In this document: one piece after another, positions 1-6,314 of the stretch
Layout of the letters: every line of letters begins with the position of its first letter
Numbering within the stretch: position 1 is the first letter of the stretch
NCBI GenBank assembly: GCA_031430015.1
Contig: JANPAR010000079.1
Span: forward strand, 1 to 12,077
Reading direction: 5' to 3'
From: CANJDH01 sp031430015
GTDB taxonomy: Bacteria; Pseudomonadota; Gammaproteobacteria; Burkholderiales; JAEUOS01
DNA length: 12,077 nucleotides
Notes under the pieces: model-generated
What the model saw: the letters and a program-made list of their open reading frames with translations, nothing else
What the model was told of the DNA's origin: nothing
The model's database searches: none
Position numbers and translations under genes: made by a program

Positions 1-321
1 TCAGCCGCAAGCCCCCACCGCCCCACAAGCCGTACAGAACTCGCACCCGTCCTTCTTGATCACGGTGTAGTTGCCGCACTCGGTGCACAGCCCGCCCTGC
101 ATGACCTTGGCGTCGGTGTCGCCGTTCTTGCCGCCCATCGCAGGCGCTTCGAGGATGCCCATGTCACGCGTGGGCATGCCTTCTTCGGTGAGCACGCCGA
201 GCATGGCGTAGCGGTGGATGATGAGCCGGGCCAGATACGCCACCGTGGAGGGCCAGGTTTGCTGGCGGCGCTCGCCGGGCACGAAGGCCATGAAGTCGCC
301 CAGCGGTTCGGCGTAGTTGAG
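1..321 (-). pseudogene. Detached 3'-terminal fragment of nrdJ (class II ribonucleotide reductase tail)
   Basis: This segment encodes the last ~106 residues of a B12-dependent ribonucleotide reductase. It runs from the NYAEPLGDF region to the cysteine-rich tail (CTECG, CEFC, TACG) and ends in a TGA stop at 1-3. It aligns with 2511-2828, the 3' end of the complete nrdJ in this window, with 18 substitutions and one 3-nt indel by eye. Only two substitutions, plus the extra Gly codon, change the protein (Asp/Glu and Asp/Gly). Similarity stops abruptly after 321. An ATG at 331-333 could in principle open a 110-residue ORF, but no Shine-Dalgarno sequence precedes it. I read it as the severed 3' end of nrdJ left by insertion or recombination. 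It may instead be a scar of the resident gene displaced by an incoming 3' end. Confidence 0.85.
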
Positions 322-344
322 TGTTGCGCCCATGCGTCGGCGTT

Positions 345-593
345 TCAGGTGGTACGGGCAGCACGCCGCCCGAGCTTCGGGCGCGGATCTGGCAAGGGCG
401 TAAAACTCTCGGGTATCAGTTGCCAGCCGGCGATGTCTTTCACCGCGCGGTCGAGATCGGGTTGACTGCCTTCGAGCAAAAACATTCTGGCGGAACTGTC
501 GAGCACCTTGATGCCGGCGATCTCACGCAGGCGCTCGGTCAGTTCCGGGAGGGCCGTGCCGGCCCCCGAATAGCGCAGAATGAAACGGCTCAT
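345..593 (-). CDS. Small protein resembling an inhibitor I9 / subtilase propeptide domain
   Basis: An 82-residue protein. Its ATG overlaps the TGA of the upstream protease remnant (ATGA, 590-593), the usual sign of translational coupling. It starts MSRFILRYSG and continues with an alternating helix/strand pattern (LTERLREIAGIKVLD, then a hydrophobic strand MFLLEG, then a second helix). This resembles the compact fold of subtilase propeptides and I9 inhibitors, which chaperone or inhibit the partner protease. The family assignment rests on pattern and context, not on a signature residue. With the protease truncated, the protein is probably an orphan. Its stop lies 24 bp from the end of the nrdJ fragment, so the C-terminus (rich in Pro and Arg) may have been altered by the junction. 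Confidence 0.5.
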   Translation of the reverse strand: MSRFILRYSGAGTALPELTERLREIAGIKVLDSSARMFLLEGSQPDLDRAVKDIAGWQLIPESFTPLPDPRPKLGRRAARTT

Positions 594-835
594 TTGATCC
601 AGCCATAGCCCTCGTAGTTGGCACCGAAACCAAGCTTCTTTGCCGCCTGGTAACCCAGTTTCAGTATCTCGTCCGAACGCGCCTGGCCGCGCGGCATGTT
701 GCGCACGGCAGCGTTGGCGGACAACAATCTTGCCATCATACCCGTGACGGCCGGAGTTGCCATGGAGGTGCCGTCCATCACGGCGTGCCCTTTTGGAACA
801 GTGGAAATGGCTGGCCGCTTGCATGAAGTCGGCAT
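590..835 (-). pseudogene. 5'-truncated subtilisin-like serine protease (S8 family), C-terminal remnant
   Basis: The reading frame contains MDGTSMATPAVTG, the S8 subtilase active-site serine motif (GTSMATP), preceded by ISTVPKG, which fits the strand just before it in subtilases. Downstream, the helix MMARLLSANAAVRNM fits the same fold. The aspartate (DTG) and histidine (HGT) parts of the catalytic triad are absent, and recognisable similarity begins only near 812. About 75 residues of a domain that normally exceeds 250 residues remain. The 5' edge lies next to a perfect 10-bp tandem duplication at 831-850. The fragment cannot be an active protease. Its coupling to the I9-like ORF downstream suggests a former protease/inhibitor module. 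Confidence 0.75.
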
Positions 836-850
836 GGCGCGGCATGGCGC
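831..850. repeat. Perfect 10-bp tandem duplication
   Basis: The unit GGCATGGCGC occurs twice in direct succession. It sits ~20 bp beyond the point where subtilase similarity is lost, so it may mark the repair junction that truncated the protease gene. Confidence 0.8.
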
Positions 851-969
851 CCTCGCGATGGATTGAGTGATGCCAGTGTGGCGGGAAAGTTGTAACGGTG
901 CTGAAATAGGGTGGAACGAAGCCGCACGACCCTATAATCTTGTCAAGTCAGACAGCGACGCCGGATGAT
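846..969. other. Intergenic spacer between the protease remnant and the nucleotidyltransferase gene
   Basis: No coding region is supported here apart from a possible TTG-initiated extension of the downstream gene from 940. The divergent arrangement means this spacer should hold the promoter of the plus-strand cassette; the only recognisable element is a TATAAT hexamer at 933-938. No terminal inverted repeat, integrase attachment core or insertion sequence end was seen. Confidence 0.5.
933..938 (+). promoter_or_regulatory. Candidate -10 box of the nucleotidyltransferase/2H cassette
   Basis: A perfect TATAAT lies 31 bp upstream of the ATG at 970. No good -35 hexamer sits 16-18 bp upstream (GGTGGA is the best match), so the promoter would be weak or activator-dependent. 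If it is real, transcription starts near 945. The in-frame TTG at 940 would then not be in the message and the ATG at 970 must be the start. Confidence 0.35.
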
Positions 970-1974
970 ATGGTCAAAAAAATAGCACCCAAACCTTATG
1001 CTGCGGCGCTGGCGAAGCACGTCGCGTTGATGAGACGTCAACGACAGGCCGATGTTCGAATCAAAGATCTGCGTTTGGAAATTTCGAAGAATCAAACGCT
1101 CAAGGAATTTAAGAAACTGAATGTTTTCGCCGCTGGATCTCTGGGGCGGCGTGATGCGGGAATGAACTCTGATTTAGACGTGTTTTTTACGAGCGTCGAT
1201 CCGGTCACGCACATTGAAGAGATAAAGATTCTGTCCGAAATTATTCAGGTGGGGCGCGCGCTCGAGTACGACGAGTTCAGCAACGACGGGCAGTATTTGA
1301 AGGTATTCTCCCTGTCAAGTCACGAAAAGTCGATCGGTTCTCCCACGGATGATCAGGAAAACTGGTTCACTGCACGCATGCTTTTGCTGCTCGAGAGTCA
1401 AACGATCTCTGCAATGAGTGTTCACAATGAGCATGTGAAGAAAGTGTTGAACGTCTATTTTCGTGACGCCATAGATCACCAGCCATTCAAGCCGATCTTC
1501 TTCTTGAATGACTTAAAACGGTTTTGGGCGACACTTTGTCTGAACTATGAGCAAGCACGGCATCGTACTGAGCGTGACGGGAGGTTGACTAAACGTCCAT
1601 GGCGAAAAAAGAACTTCAATTTAAAGTTCAGCCGATTGCTTTCTGTGTTCAGCATGATATTGCCCGTTCTGCTTGAAAAACGTCCTGATGTCCATTGGCT
1701 TCAAGCCTTGTGCGCGCTTAGTCCGTTAAATCGCCTTGCGCAAGGCTTGGATGCCATGGATCCCGGTGGTACCAAACATTTGGCCGCCTTTAGAAAGGCC
1801 TTGGATGACTACGAGTTTTTCTTGAAGGCCAAGGAAAAATACGATCTGGAAGCACCTCCAGAGGAAATCAAGAACCAATTGACAGACCGCGCACAATCAT
1901 TCCATGCTTTTTTTGTGAAAATTTTCACCAGCGACGGTGTTCCGCAAGAATCGTTCGGCTATCTGTTGATCTAA
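970..1974 (+). CDS. Nucleotidyltransferase-fold protein (GS-x10-DxD), first gene of a two-gene cassette
   Basis: A 334-residue soluble protein with a polymerase-beta-type nucleotidyltransferase signature: Gly56-Ser57 (AAGSLGRRDAG), followed by the metal-binding pair Asp68 and Asp70 (NSDLDVFF). This is the arrangement of GlnD/DUF294-like and other minimal nucleotidyltransferases, which transfer a nucleoside monophosphate from an NTP to a protein, RNA or nucleotide acceptor. A conserved-looking segment DDQENWFTARMLLLLES (about residues 128-144) begins a mostly helical C-terminal half with no recognised domain. I chose the ATG at 970 over an in-frame TTG at 940 because a TATAAT overlaps the latter. 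Counted stretches of the gene are about 40-50% GC, clearly below nrdJ, which suggests foreign origin. The 2H phosphoesterase gene follows 42 bp downstream in the same frame. The acceptor substrate is unknown; a nucleotide-signal synthase, RNA-end nucleotidyltransferase or toxin are all possible. Confidence 0.75.
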   Translation: MVKKIAPKPYAAALAKHVALMRRQRQADVRIKDLRLEISKNQTLKEFKKLNVFAAGSLGRRDAGMNSDLDVFFTSVDPVTHIEEIKILSEIIQVGRALEYDEFSNDGQYLKVFSLSSHEKSIGSPTDDQENWFTARMLLLLESQTISAMSVHNEHVKKVLNVYFRDAIDHQPFKPIFFLNDLKRFWATLCLNYEQARHRTERDGRLTKRPWRKKNFNLKFSRLLSVFSMILPVLLEKRPDVHWLQALCALSPLNRLAQGLDAMDPGGTKHLAAFRKALDDYEFFLKAKEKYDLEAPPEEIKNQLTDRAQSFHAFFVKIFTSDGVPQESFGYLLI

Positions 1975-2016
1975 CATGGGCAGTGGCAGAACCAAATCAC
2001 CGAGAATGTGGTCGCG

Positions 2017-2484
2017 ATGACACAGGAAGTATTAGTGCTGGAAGTTGATGATCCGGCGATCAAGCGATTGCTTGATGAAATTCGCCAAAAGGTCAGCAAG
2101 GGCAAAGTGCCGCAAAAAGCGCACATCACGATTCGCGGCCCGTATGCACAGCGAATTCGCGCCAAGACCGTAGAAGATGTGCGGAATCGCCTTCGCGCAG
2201 GCGACAAAATTCGCATCGTGGGGGTTAGCCGATTCTCCAGTTCCTCGGAAGATGTGGTTTATCTAGCGTTGGATAGCGATGAGTTGCGAAAGGTGTGGTG
2301 GAAACCAGATTTCCCTATCAGCCGTTTTGGGTTCAATCCTCACATAACGTTATTTCGAGGGGATCCCTCTCAAGCGGATGAAGTTGAAACTTGGGTGCGC
2401 AAGCGTGGGATCGAGGAGTCCCTTTCCAAATGGCATCTTTCAACAGATGCGATTGGTCAAAAGTCTTTTTCCATCATGGATTGA
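2017..2484 (+). CDS. 2H phosphoesterase superfamily protein (LigT / 2'-5' RNA ligase-like)
   Basis: A 155-residue protein with the two HxT motifs that define the 2H superfamily: His36-Ile-Thr38 (KAHITIRGP) and His109-Ile-Thr111 (NPHITLFRG), about 73 residues apart. Each has the following aromatic/Gly context usual for the family. Known members hydrolyse 2',3'-cyclic phosphates or 2'-5' phosphodiesters, and some phage members (Acb1) cleave cyclic oligonucleotide signals. Size and motif spacing fit a single-domain enzyme with no extra module. The ATG at 2017 is preferred; a GTG at 2008 is the alternative, and neither has a strong Shine-Dalgarno sequence. It probably shares a transcript with the upstream nucleotidyltransferase and converges on nrdJ, whose stop codon is 26 bp beyond its own. 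The pairing suggests it removes or edits the product of its neighbour, but that is inference. Confidence 0.8.
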   Translation: MTQEVLVLEVDDPAIKRLLDEIRQKVSKGKVPQKAHITIRGPYAQRIRAKTVEDVRNRLRAGDKIRIVGVSRFSSSSEDVVYLALDSDELRKVWWKPDFPISRFGFNPHITLFRGDPSQADEVETWVRKRGIEESLSKWHLSTDAIGQKSFSIMD

Positions 2485-2510
2485 AGTACGTCTCGATCTT
2501 CACGGGACGA

Positions 2511-2828
2511 TTAACCGCACGCCCCCACCGCCCCACAAGCCGTACAGAACTCGCAGCCGTCCTTCTTGATCACGGTGTAGTTGCCGCACTCGGTGCACAG
2601 CCCGCCTTGCATCACCTTGGCGTCGGTGCCGCCGTTCTTGCCCATCGCGGGCGCTTCGAGGATGCCCATTTCACGCGTGGGCATGCCTTCTTCGGTGAGC
2701 ACGCCGAGCATGGCGTAGCGGTGGATGATGAGGCGTGCGAGGTAGGCTACGGTGGAGGGCCAGGTTTGCTGGCGGCGCTCGCCGGGCACGAAGGCCATGA
2801 AGTCGCCGAGCGGTTCTGCGTAGTTGAG
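2511..2828 (-). repeat. nrdJ 3'-end direct repeat, copy joined to the complete gene
   Basis: This stretch matches 1-321 in the same orientation at about 94% identity by hand alignment (18 substitutions plus one 3-nt indel). The outer end coincides with the nrdJ stop codon (TAA here, TGA in the other copy), and the inner end lies at the KLL/NYAEP boundary. The two copies enclose about 2.2 kb of cargo. The near-absence of amino-acid changes shows that both copies evolved under selection before coming together. Confidence 0.85.
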
Positions 2829-5459
2829 GAGCTTGCGCAGTTTCATGCCGATCCAGGCCGGGTCGAGCACGCGCATGTCGAGCGAGAGGATGCGGGCCAG
2901 GCCGTCGAGGGCGCGCGGGTAGTTGCCCGAGAGCCACATCGAGTAGGGGCGCGTGATGCCCACGGGGAACCCGTCCATTGAAGGCAGGAGCACTTCCTTG
3001 AGGCCGAGGACGAATTCTTCGCCGCTGGCCGGGTTGACGATGTCGACCGTCCACGACAGTGTGCCGTCGGTGCCGGTGCGCGGCTCTTGCACGGCGAACA
3101 TGGCGTCGAGCACGGGGTGCGGGCGGCCTTCGGGGCTGAGCAGGTCGGGGGCTTTTTCATCGAGCGCGCCCAACTGGTCGCAGCGCCAGCGGATCAGTTG
3201 CGCCATGCCGGCCACTACGCTGGGCACCAGGCGCTTTTCACCGTGCGGGGGGAATGGCAGCTCGAAGGCTTTTTCGCCTGGGGTTTTGGCGAGCACATCG
3301 AGTTTGAGATTGAGCCAGGCGCGGTCGTTGACGCGCATGTCCATCGAGAGGGTTTTGGCGACTGCGCCGAGTCCGCGCGGCTGGTCGGTGCCGTTGGCCC
3401 AGACTTCGAAGGGGAAGGACTTACCTTCGTCGTCAATGTGACCAACGAAGAGGCCGAATTCGCCGCCGGGGTGGGCCATCATGTAGGTCCAGGCGGTGTT
3501 GCCGCCGGGCAACTCGGGGCGGCCCGGCCAGCGCAAGCTGGCCAGAACCGGGGCCGGCAGGCTCTTGATCGAGAGGCGCTTGTTGGCGTCCATCTGCACA
3601 TCGTTGGGTGCGTTTTTGCTTGATGCGGCGTCGGCTTTTTTGGCGTCGGCCTTGGGGTCGGCTGGCGTAGTAACAGAGAGCACGGAGCCCAACACGGCGT
3701 TGGGCCGGTAGGTGGCGAGGCCTTTCAAGCCGGACTTCCAGGCGCTCAAGTAAAGGTGCTCGAACTCGGCGTAGGGGTAGTCTTCCGGCACGTTCACCGT
3801 TTTGGAAATGCTGGTGTCGATGGCGGGCGCGACGGCGGCGACCATTTGCTCGTGCGCTTCGGCGGAGATTTCGAGGGCGGTGACGAAATAATCCGGCAGC
3901 TTGCTGACATCGCCGCCGAGGTATTTATAGAGCCGCCAGGCGTAGTCTTCGACCGCATATTGCTTGTGGGTGCCGTCGGGCATGCGCTTCTTGCGCGTGT
4001 AGGTCCAGGAGAACGGCGGCTCGATGCCGTTCGACGCGTTGTCGGCAAACGCGAGGCTGATGGTGCCGGTGGGGGCGATCGAGAGCAGGTGCGAATTGCG
4101 CAGGCCGTGCTTGCGGATTTTGTCTTTCACTTCAGCGGGCAGGCGCGAGGCGAAGTTGCCGCCCGAGAGGTAGAGGTCGGCGTTGAACATTTCAAACGCG
4201 CCGCGCTCGTGCGCGAGTTGCACCGAGTAGAGATAGGCGCGGTCGCGCATGTAGTCCGCGATTTTGGTTGCCATCGCGCGAGCTTCGGCAGTGTCGTACT
4301 TGAGCCTCAGCATGATGAGTGAGTCGCCCAGGCCGGTGAAGCCAAGGCCCACGCGGCGCTTCGCCATTGCTTCGTCACGCTGCTGTTTGAGTGGCCAGTG
4401 CGTTGCATCCAACACGTTGTCGAGCATGCGCGTAGCGACATCCACTACTTTGCCAAATGCAGGGAAATCAAAGACGGCATTTTCGGTAAAAGGTGACGAA
4501 ATAAACCGCGTCAAATTGATCGAACCGAGGCAACAACAGCCGTAAGCGGGCAGCGGCTCCTCAGCGCATGGATTTGTGGCTTCGATGGTTTCGCAGTAAT
4601 AGAGATTGTTGTCTTTGTTGATTCGATCAATGAACAAAATGCCCGGCTCGGCGTGGTCGTAGGTCGAGCGCATGATCTGGTCCCACAGTTCGCGCGCGCG
4701 CGTCTTGCGGTAGACCCATTGGCCGTCGGCGCGCTGGTAGGCGCCCTTTTCCATGATCGCCGCTGAGGGCGGCGCTTTGTGCACGAGCTCAACATCGCCA
4801 TCAGACTCGACCGCCTGCATGAAAGCATCAGTGACGCCGACCGAGACGTTGAAGTTGGTGAGGTCGCCGTGGTCTTTGGCATGGATGAACTGCTCGACAT
4901 CGGGGTGATCACAACGCAGCACGCCCATCTGGGCACCACGGCGTGCACCGGCTGACTCAACCGTTTCGCACGAGCGGTCGAACACGCGCATATACGACAC
5001 CGGGCCGGACGCACGCGAGTTGGTGCCTTTGACATGCGCGCCGACCGGGCGGATCGACGAGAAGTCATAGCCCACACCGCCGCCGCGCCGCATGGTTTCC
5101 GCCGCTTCGGCGAGCGCGGTGTAAATGCCGGGGCGCCCGTCGGTCGATTCAGTGATCGAATCGCCCACCGGTTGCACAAAGCAATTGATCAGCGTGGCCG
5201 TGAGATTGGTGCCGGCGGCGGAGTTGATGCGGCCGGCCGGGACGAAGCCATTTTGCTGCGCCCAGAGAAATTGTTTTTCCCAATGTTTGCGCTTGCTTTC
5301 AATCTCCACCGCTGCCAGCGCGCGGGCGATACGGCGGCGCACTTCTTCGACCGTCGTTTCGTTGCCCTTGGCGTACTTCTCGACCAGCACTTCGCCCGAG
5401 ATTTCTTGTTCGGGCATCGCAGATATCTTGGGAAGTTGTTGCAAATCAATGGTTTCCAT
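2511..5459 (-). CDS. nrdJ: Adenosylcobalamin-dependent (class II) ribonucleoside-diphosphate reductase
   Basis: A 982-residue class II ribonucleotide reductase, which makes deoxyribonucleotides using a B12-derived thiyl radical and needs no oxygen. Visible residues are the N-terminal active-site Cys93 (LINCFVQP), a Gly-rich segment RRGGGVGYDFSSIRPVGAH (about 124-142), the catalytic NPCAE at 296-300 (Cys298, Glu300), the CCCLGSIN segment at 308-314 and the PTGTISLAFADNASNGIEP loop. The C-terminal third has two mutually similar segments around residues 705 and 860 (LSMDMRVNDRAW and LSLDMRVLDPAW), as in TSCPD-type tails, and ends in a cysteine-rich tail that fits redox relay or zinc binding. An ATG at 5483 is in frame, but GAGGAAG stands just before the ATG at 5459, so the latter is chosen. 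The last ~318 bases are duplicated at 1-321. The gene is intact and presumably functional. Confidence 0.93.
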   Translation of the reverse strand: METIDLQQLPKISAMPEQEISGEVLVEKYAKGNETTVEEVRRRIARALAAVEIESKRKHWEKQFLWAQQNGFVPAGRINSAAGTNLTATLINCFVQPVGDSITESTDGRPGIYTALAEAAETMRRGGGVGYDFSSIRPVGAHVKGTNSRASGPVSYMRVFDRSCETVESAGARRGAQMGVLRCDHPDVEQFIHAKDHGDLTNFNVSVGVTDAFMQAVESDGDVELVHKAPPSAAIMEKGAYQRADGQWVYRKTRARELWDQIMRSTYDHAEPGILFIDRINKDNNLYYCETIEATNPCAEEPLPAYGCCCLGSINLTRFISSPFTENAVFDFPAFGKVVDVATRMLDNVLDATHWPLKQQRDEAMAKRRVGLGFTGLGDSLIMLRLKYDTAEARAMATKIADYMRDRAYLYSVQLAHERGAFEMFNADLYLSGGNFASRLPAEVKDKIRKHGLRNSHLLSIAPTGTISLAFADNASNGIEPPFSWTYTRKKRMPDGTHKQYAVEDYAWRLYKYLGGDVSKLPDYFVTALEISAEAHEQMVAAVAPAIDTSISKTVNVPEDYPYAEFEHLYLSAWKSGLKGLATYRPNAVLGSVLSVTTPADPKADAKKADAASSKNAPNDVQMDANKRLSIKSLPAPVLASLRWPGRPELPGGNTAWTYMMAHPGGEFGLFVGHIDDEGKSFPFEVWANGTDQPRGLGAVAKTLSMDMRVNDRAWLNLKLDVLAKTPGEKAFELPFPPHGEKRLVPSVVAGMAQLIRWRCDQLGALDEKAPDLLSPEGRPHPVLDAMFAVQEPRTGTDGTLSWTVDIVNPASGEEFVLGLKEVLLPSMDGFPVGITRPYSMWLSGNYPRALDGLARILSLDMRVLDPAWIGMKLRKLLNYAEPLGDFMAFVPGERRQQTWPSTVAYLARLIIHRYAMLGVLTEEGMPTREMGILEAPAMGKNGGTDAKVMQGGLCTECGNYTVIKKDGCEFCTACGAVGACG

Positions 5460-5462
5460 AAT

Positions 5463-5469
5463 CTTCCTC
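5463..5469 (-). promoter_or_regulatory. Ribosome binding site of nrdJ
   Basis: GAGGAAG on the minus strand, 3 bases before the ATG whose first base is 5459. It decides in favour of that start over the in-frame ATG at 5483, which has no comparable site. Confidence 0.7.
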
Positions 5470-5565
5470 AAGTAGTTATGCAATCAGCATACGCCTTCAA
5501 AATTCAAATGAAAAGCCCCCACCGATAGTGGCTTGGGACAGGGGTTTGCGGGGTGGCAGCGCCAC

Positions 5566-5627
5566 GAGGCGCATGGATGGCGGGTGGTGGCGGCCTGCGG
5601 CCCAAGAGGCTTGTCTACCAAGGGTTT
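5566..5627. repeat. Short intergenic repeat, copy A
   Basis: It starts GAGGCGCATGGA and ends ACCAAGGGTTT. Copy B at 6315-6376 has the same two ends separated by exactly the same length. A palindromic core (GGCC-TGC-GGCC, 5592-5602) sits at the same offset as the core of copy B. The pair flanks the RidA-family gene. It is probably a genome-wide REP-like element, but only two copies can be seen here. Confidence 0.65.
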
Positions 5628-5810
5628 GCGGGTAGCGCCGATGTGGGTTTTGATGCACTTTTGAGAGCCGTTTTGGCGTGGGTGACGGGAGCCGGACGAC
5701 CCACAAGTGCGCCACCGCCACGCACGCCGGACCATGGCGCCATTGGCGGTATATTTGCATCAACCCTCCCAGGCAGCACACCGCATCAATCATCACCAAA
5801 AGGAATAATC

Positions 5811-6266
5811 ATGAGCACAGGACAACCCCTGGCCCGCTACGCTGCCAAAAAACGCGTTGGCGATTTCGTTTTCATGTCGGGTGTGATTGCGGTCGATCCG
5901 CAATCGGGCAACGTGATATCGCGCTATGCCGATGTGCCGGCCGATGCCCGCAAGGCCCTCGGCGAAACCGGCGAACTCTCGGTCGATATTTTTGAAGCCC
6001 CGGCGCTGACACAGAGCTGGTTTGTGCTCAACCGCATCAAGATGTTGATCGAGGAAGAAGGCGGCACCATGGCCGACGTGTTCAAGCTGGTGCAATATTT
6101 TCGCGACCTGCGCCACTACCCGCACTACAACCGCGTGCGCAAACTGTTTTACCCCGGCGAGCCGCCGGTCTCGACCGTGGTCGAGATTTCGCGCGTGCTG
6201 CCGTCGGATGCGGTATTGATCGAAGTCGAAGGCACGGCTTATCTGCCGCGCGCGGACAGCAAGTGA
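5811..6266 (+). CDS. RidA/YjgF/YER057c/UK114 family protein
   Basis: A 151-residue protein of the Rid superfamily, small trimeric proteins whose best-known members hydrolyse reactive enamine/imine intermediates. Family features include GDFVFMSGVIAVDPQSG near residues 17-33 and the C-terminal strand pair VVEISRVLPSDAVLIEVEG (123-141). An extra segment (about 42-66) makes it longer than archetypal RidA (~128 residues). The position of the catalytic arginine of archetypal RidA (PARS motif) appears to be Val120 (PPVST), so deaminase activity of the RidA type is doubtful; other Rid subfamilies also lack this residue. The ATG at 5811 has an AGGA site 7 bases before it. It is convergent with the TctC gene and divergent from nrdJ, so it is probably transcribed alone. 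A role beside the aromatic operon, for example on an imine or ring-cleavage intermediate, is only a guess. Confidence 0.85.
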   Translation: MSTGQPLARYAAKKRVGDFVFMSGVIAVDPQSGNVISRYADVPADARKALGETGELSVDIFEAPALTQSWFVLNRIKMLIEEEGGTMADVFKLVQYFRDLRHYPHYNRVRKLFYPGEPPVSTVVEISRVLPSDAVLIEVEGTAYLPRADSK

Positions 6267-6302
6267 TGTTGTGTGGCGCGGCTGCCCGCCGGTCACACAA
6301 CA
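6267..6302. terminator. Strong hairpin immediately after the RidA-family stop codon
   Basis: TGTTGTGTG (6267-6275) and CACACAACA (6294-6302) are perfect inverted repeats enclosing an 18-nt loop that can itself pair CGGC with GCCG. It begins at the base after the TGA and lies between two convergent genes, which suits a bidirectional terminator. No T-tract follows on either strand, so it is not a canonical intrinsic terminator; RNA 3'-end protection is an alternative. Confidence 0.5.
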
Positions 6303-6314
6303 GCATCACCCTGT

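Larger units (their letters stand above)
5460..5810. other. Divergent nrdJ / RidA-gene intergenic region
   Basis: No protein-coding region is supported here. The region carries repeat copy A (5566-5627), a short palindrome GTGGC-AGC-GCCAC (5553-5565) and two related GGTTTGCGGG strings (near 5543 and 5623), each followed by an AGCGCC segment, which suggests an array of REP-like units. No convincing -35/-10 pair was found for either gene. The conserved core of a cobalamin riboswitch (AGTCAGGAGACC-like and AGGGAA boxes) was looked for on the nrdJ strand and not found. The plus-strand leader ends with an AGGA site before the RidA-family start. Confidence 0.5.

Noticed and set aside
1..2510. Insertion sequence or integron as carrier of the island
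   Set aside because: No transposase, integrase, terminal inverted repeats or attC-like sites were seen; only the nrdJ-tail repeats bound it.
5460..5810. Cobalamin riboswitch upstream of the B12-dependent reductase
   Set aside because: A GCCACT string occurs near 5532-5527 on the minus strand, but the other conserved boxes of the riboswitch are absent.
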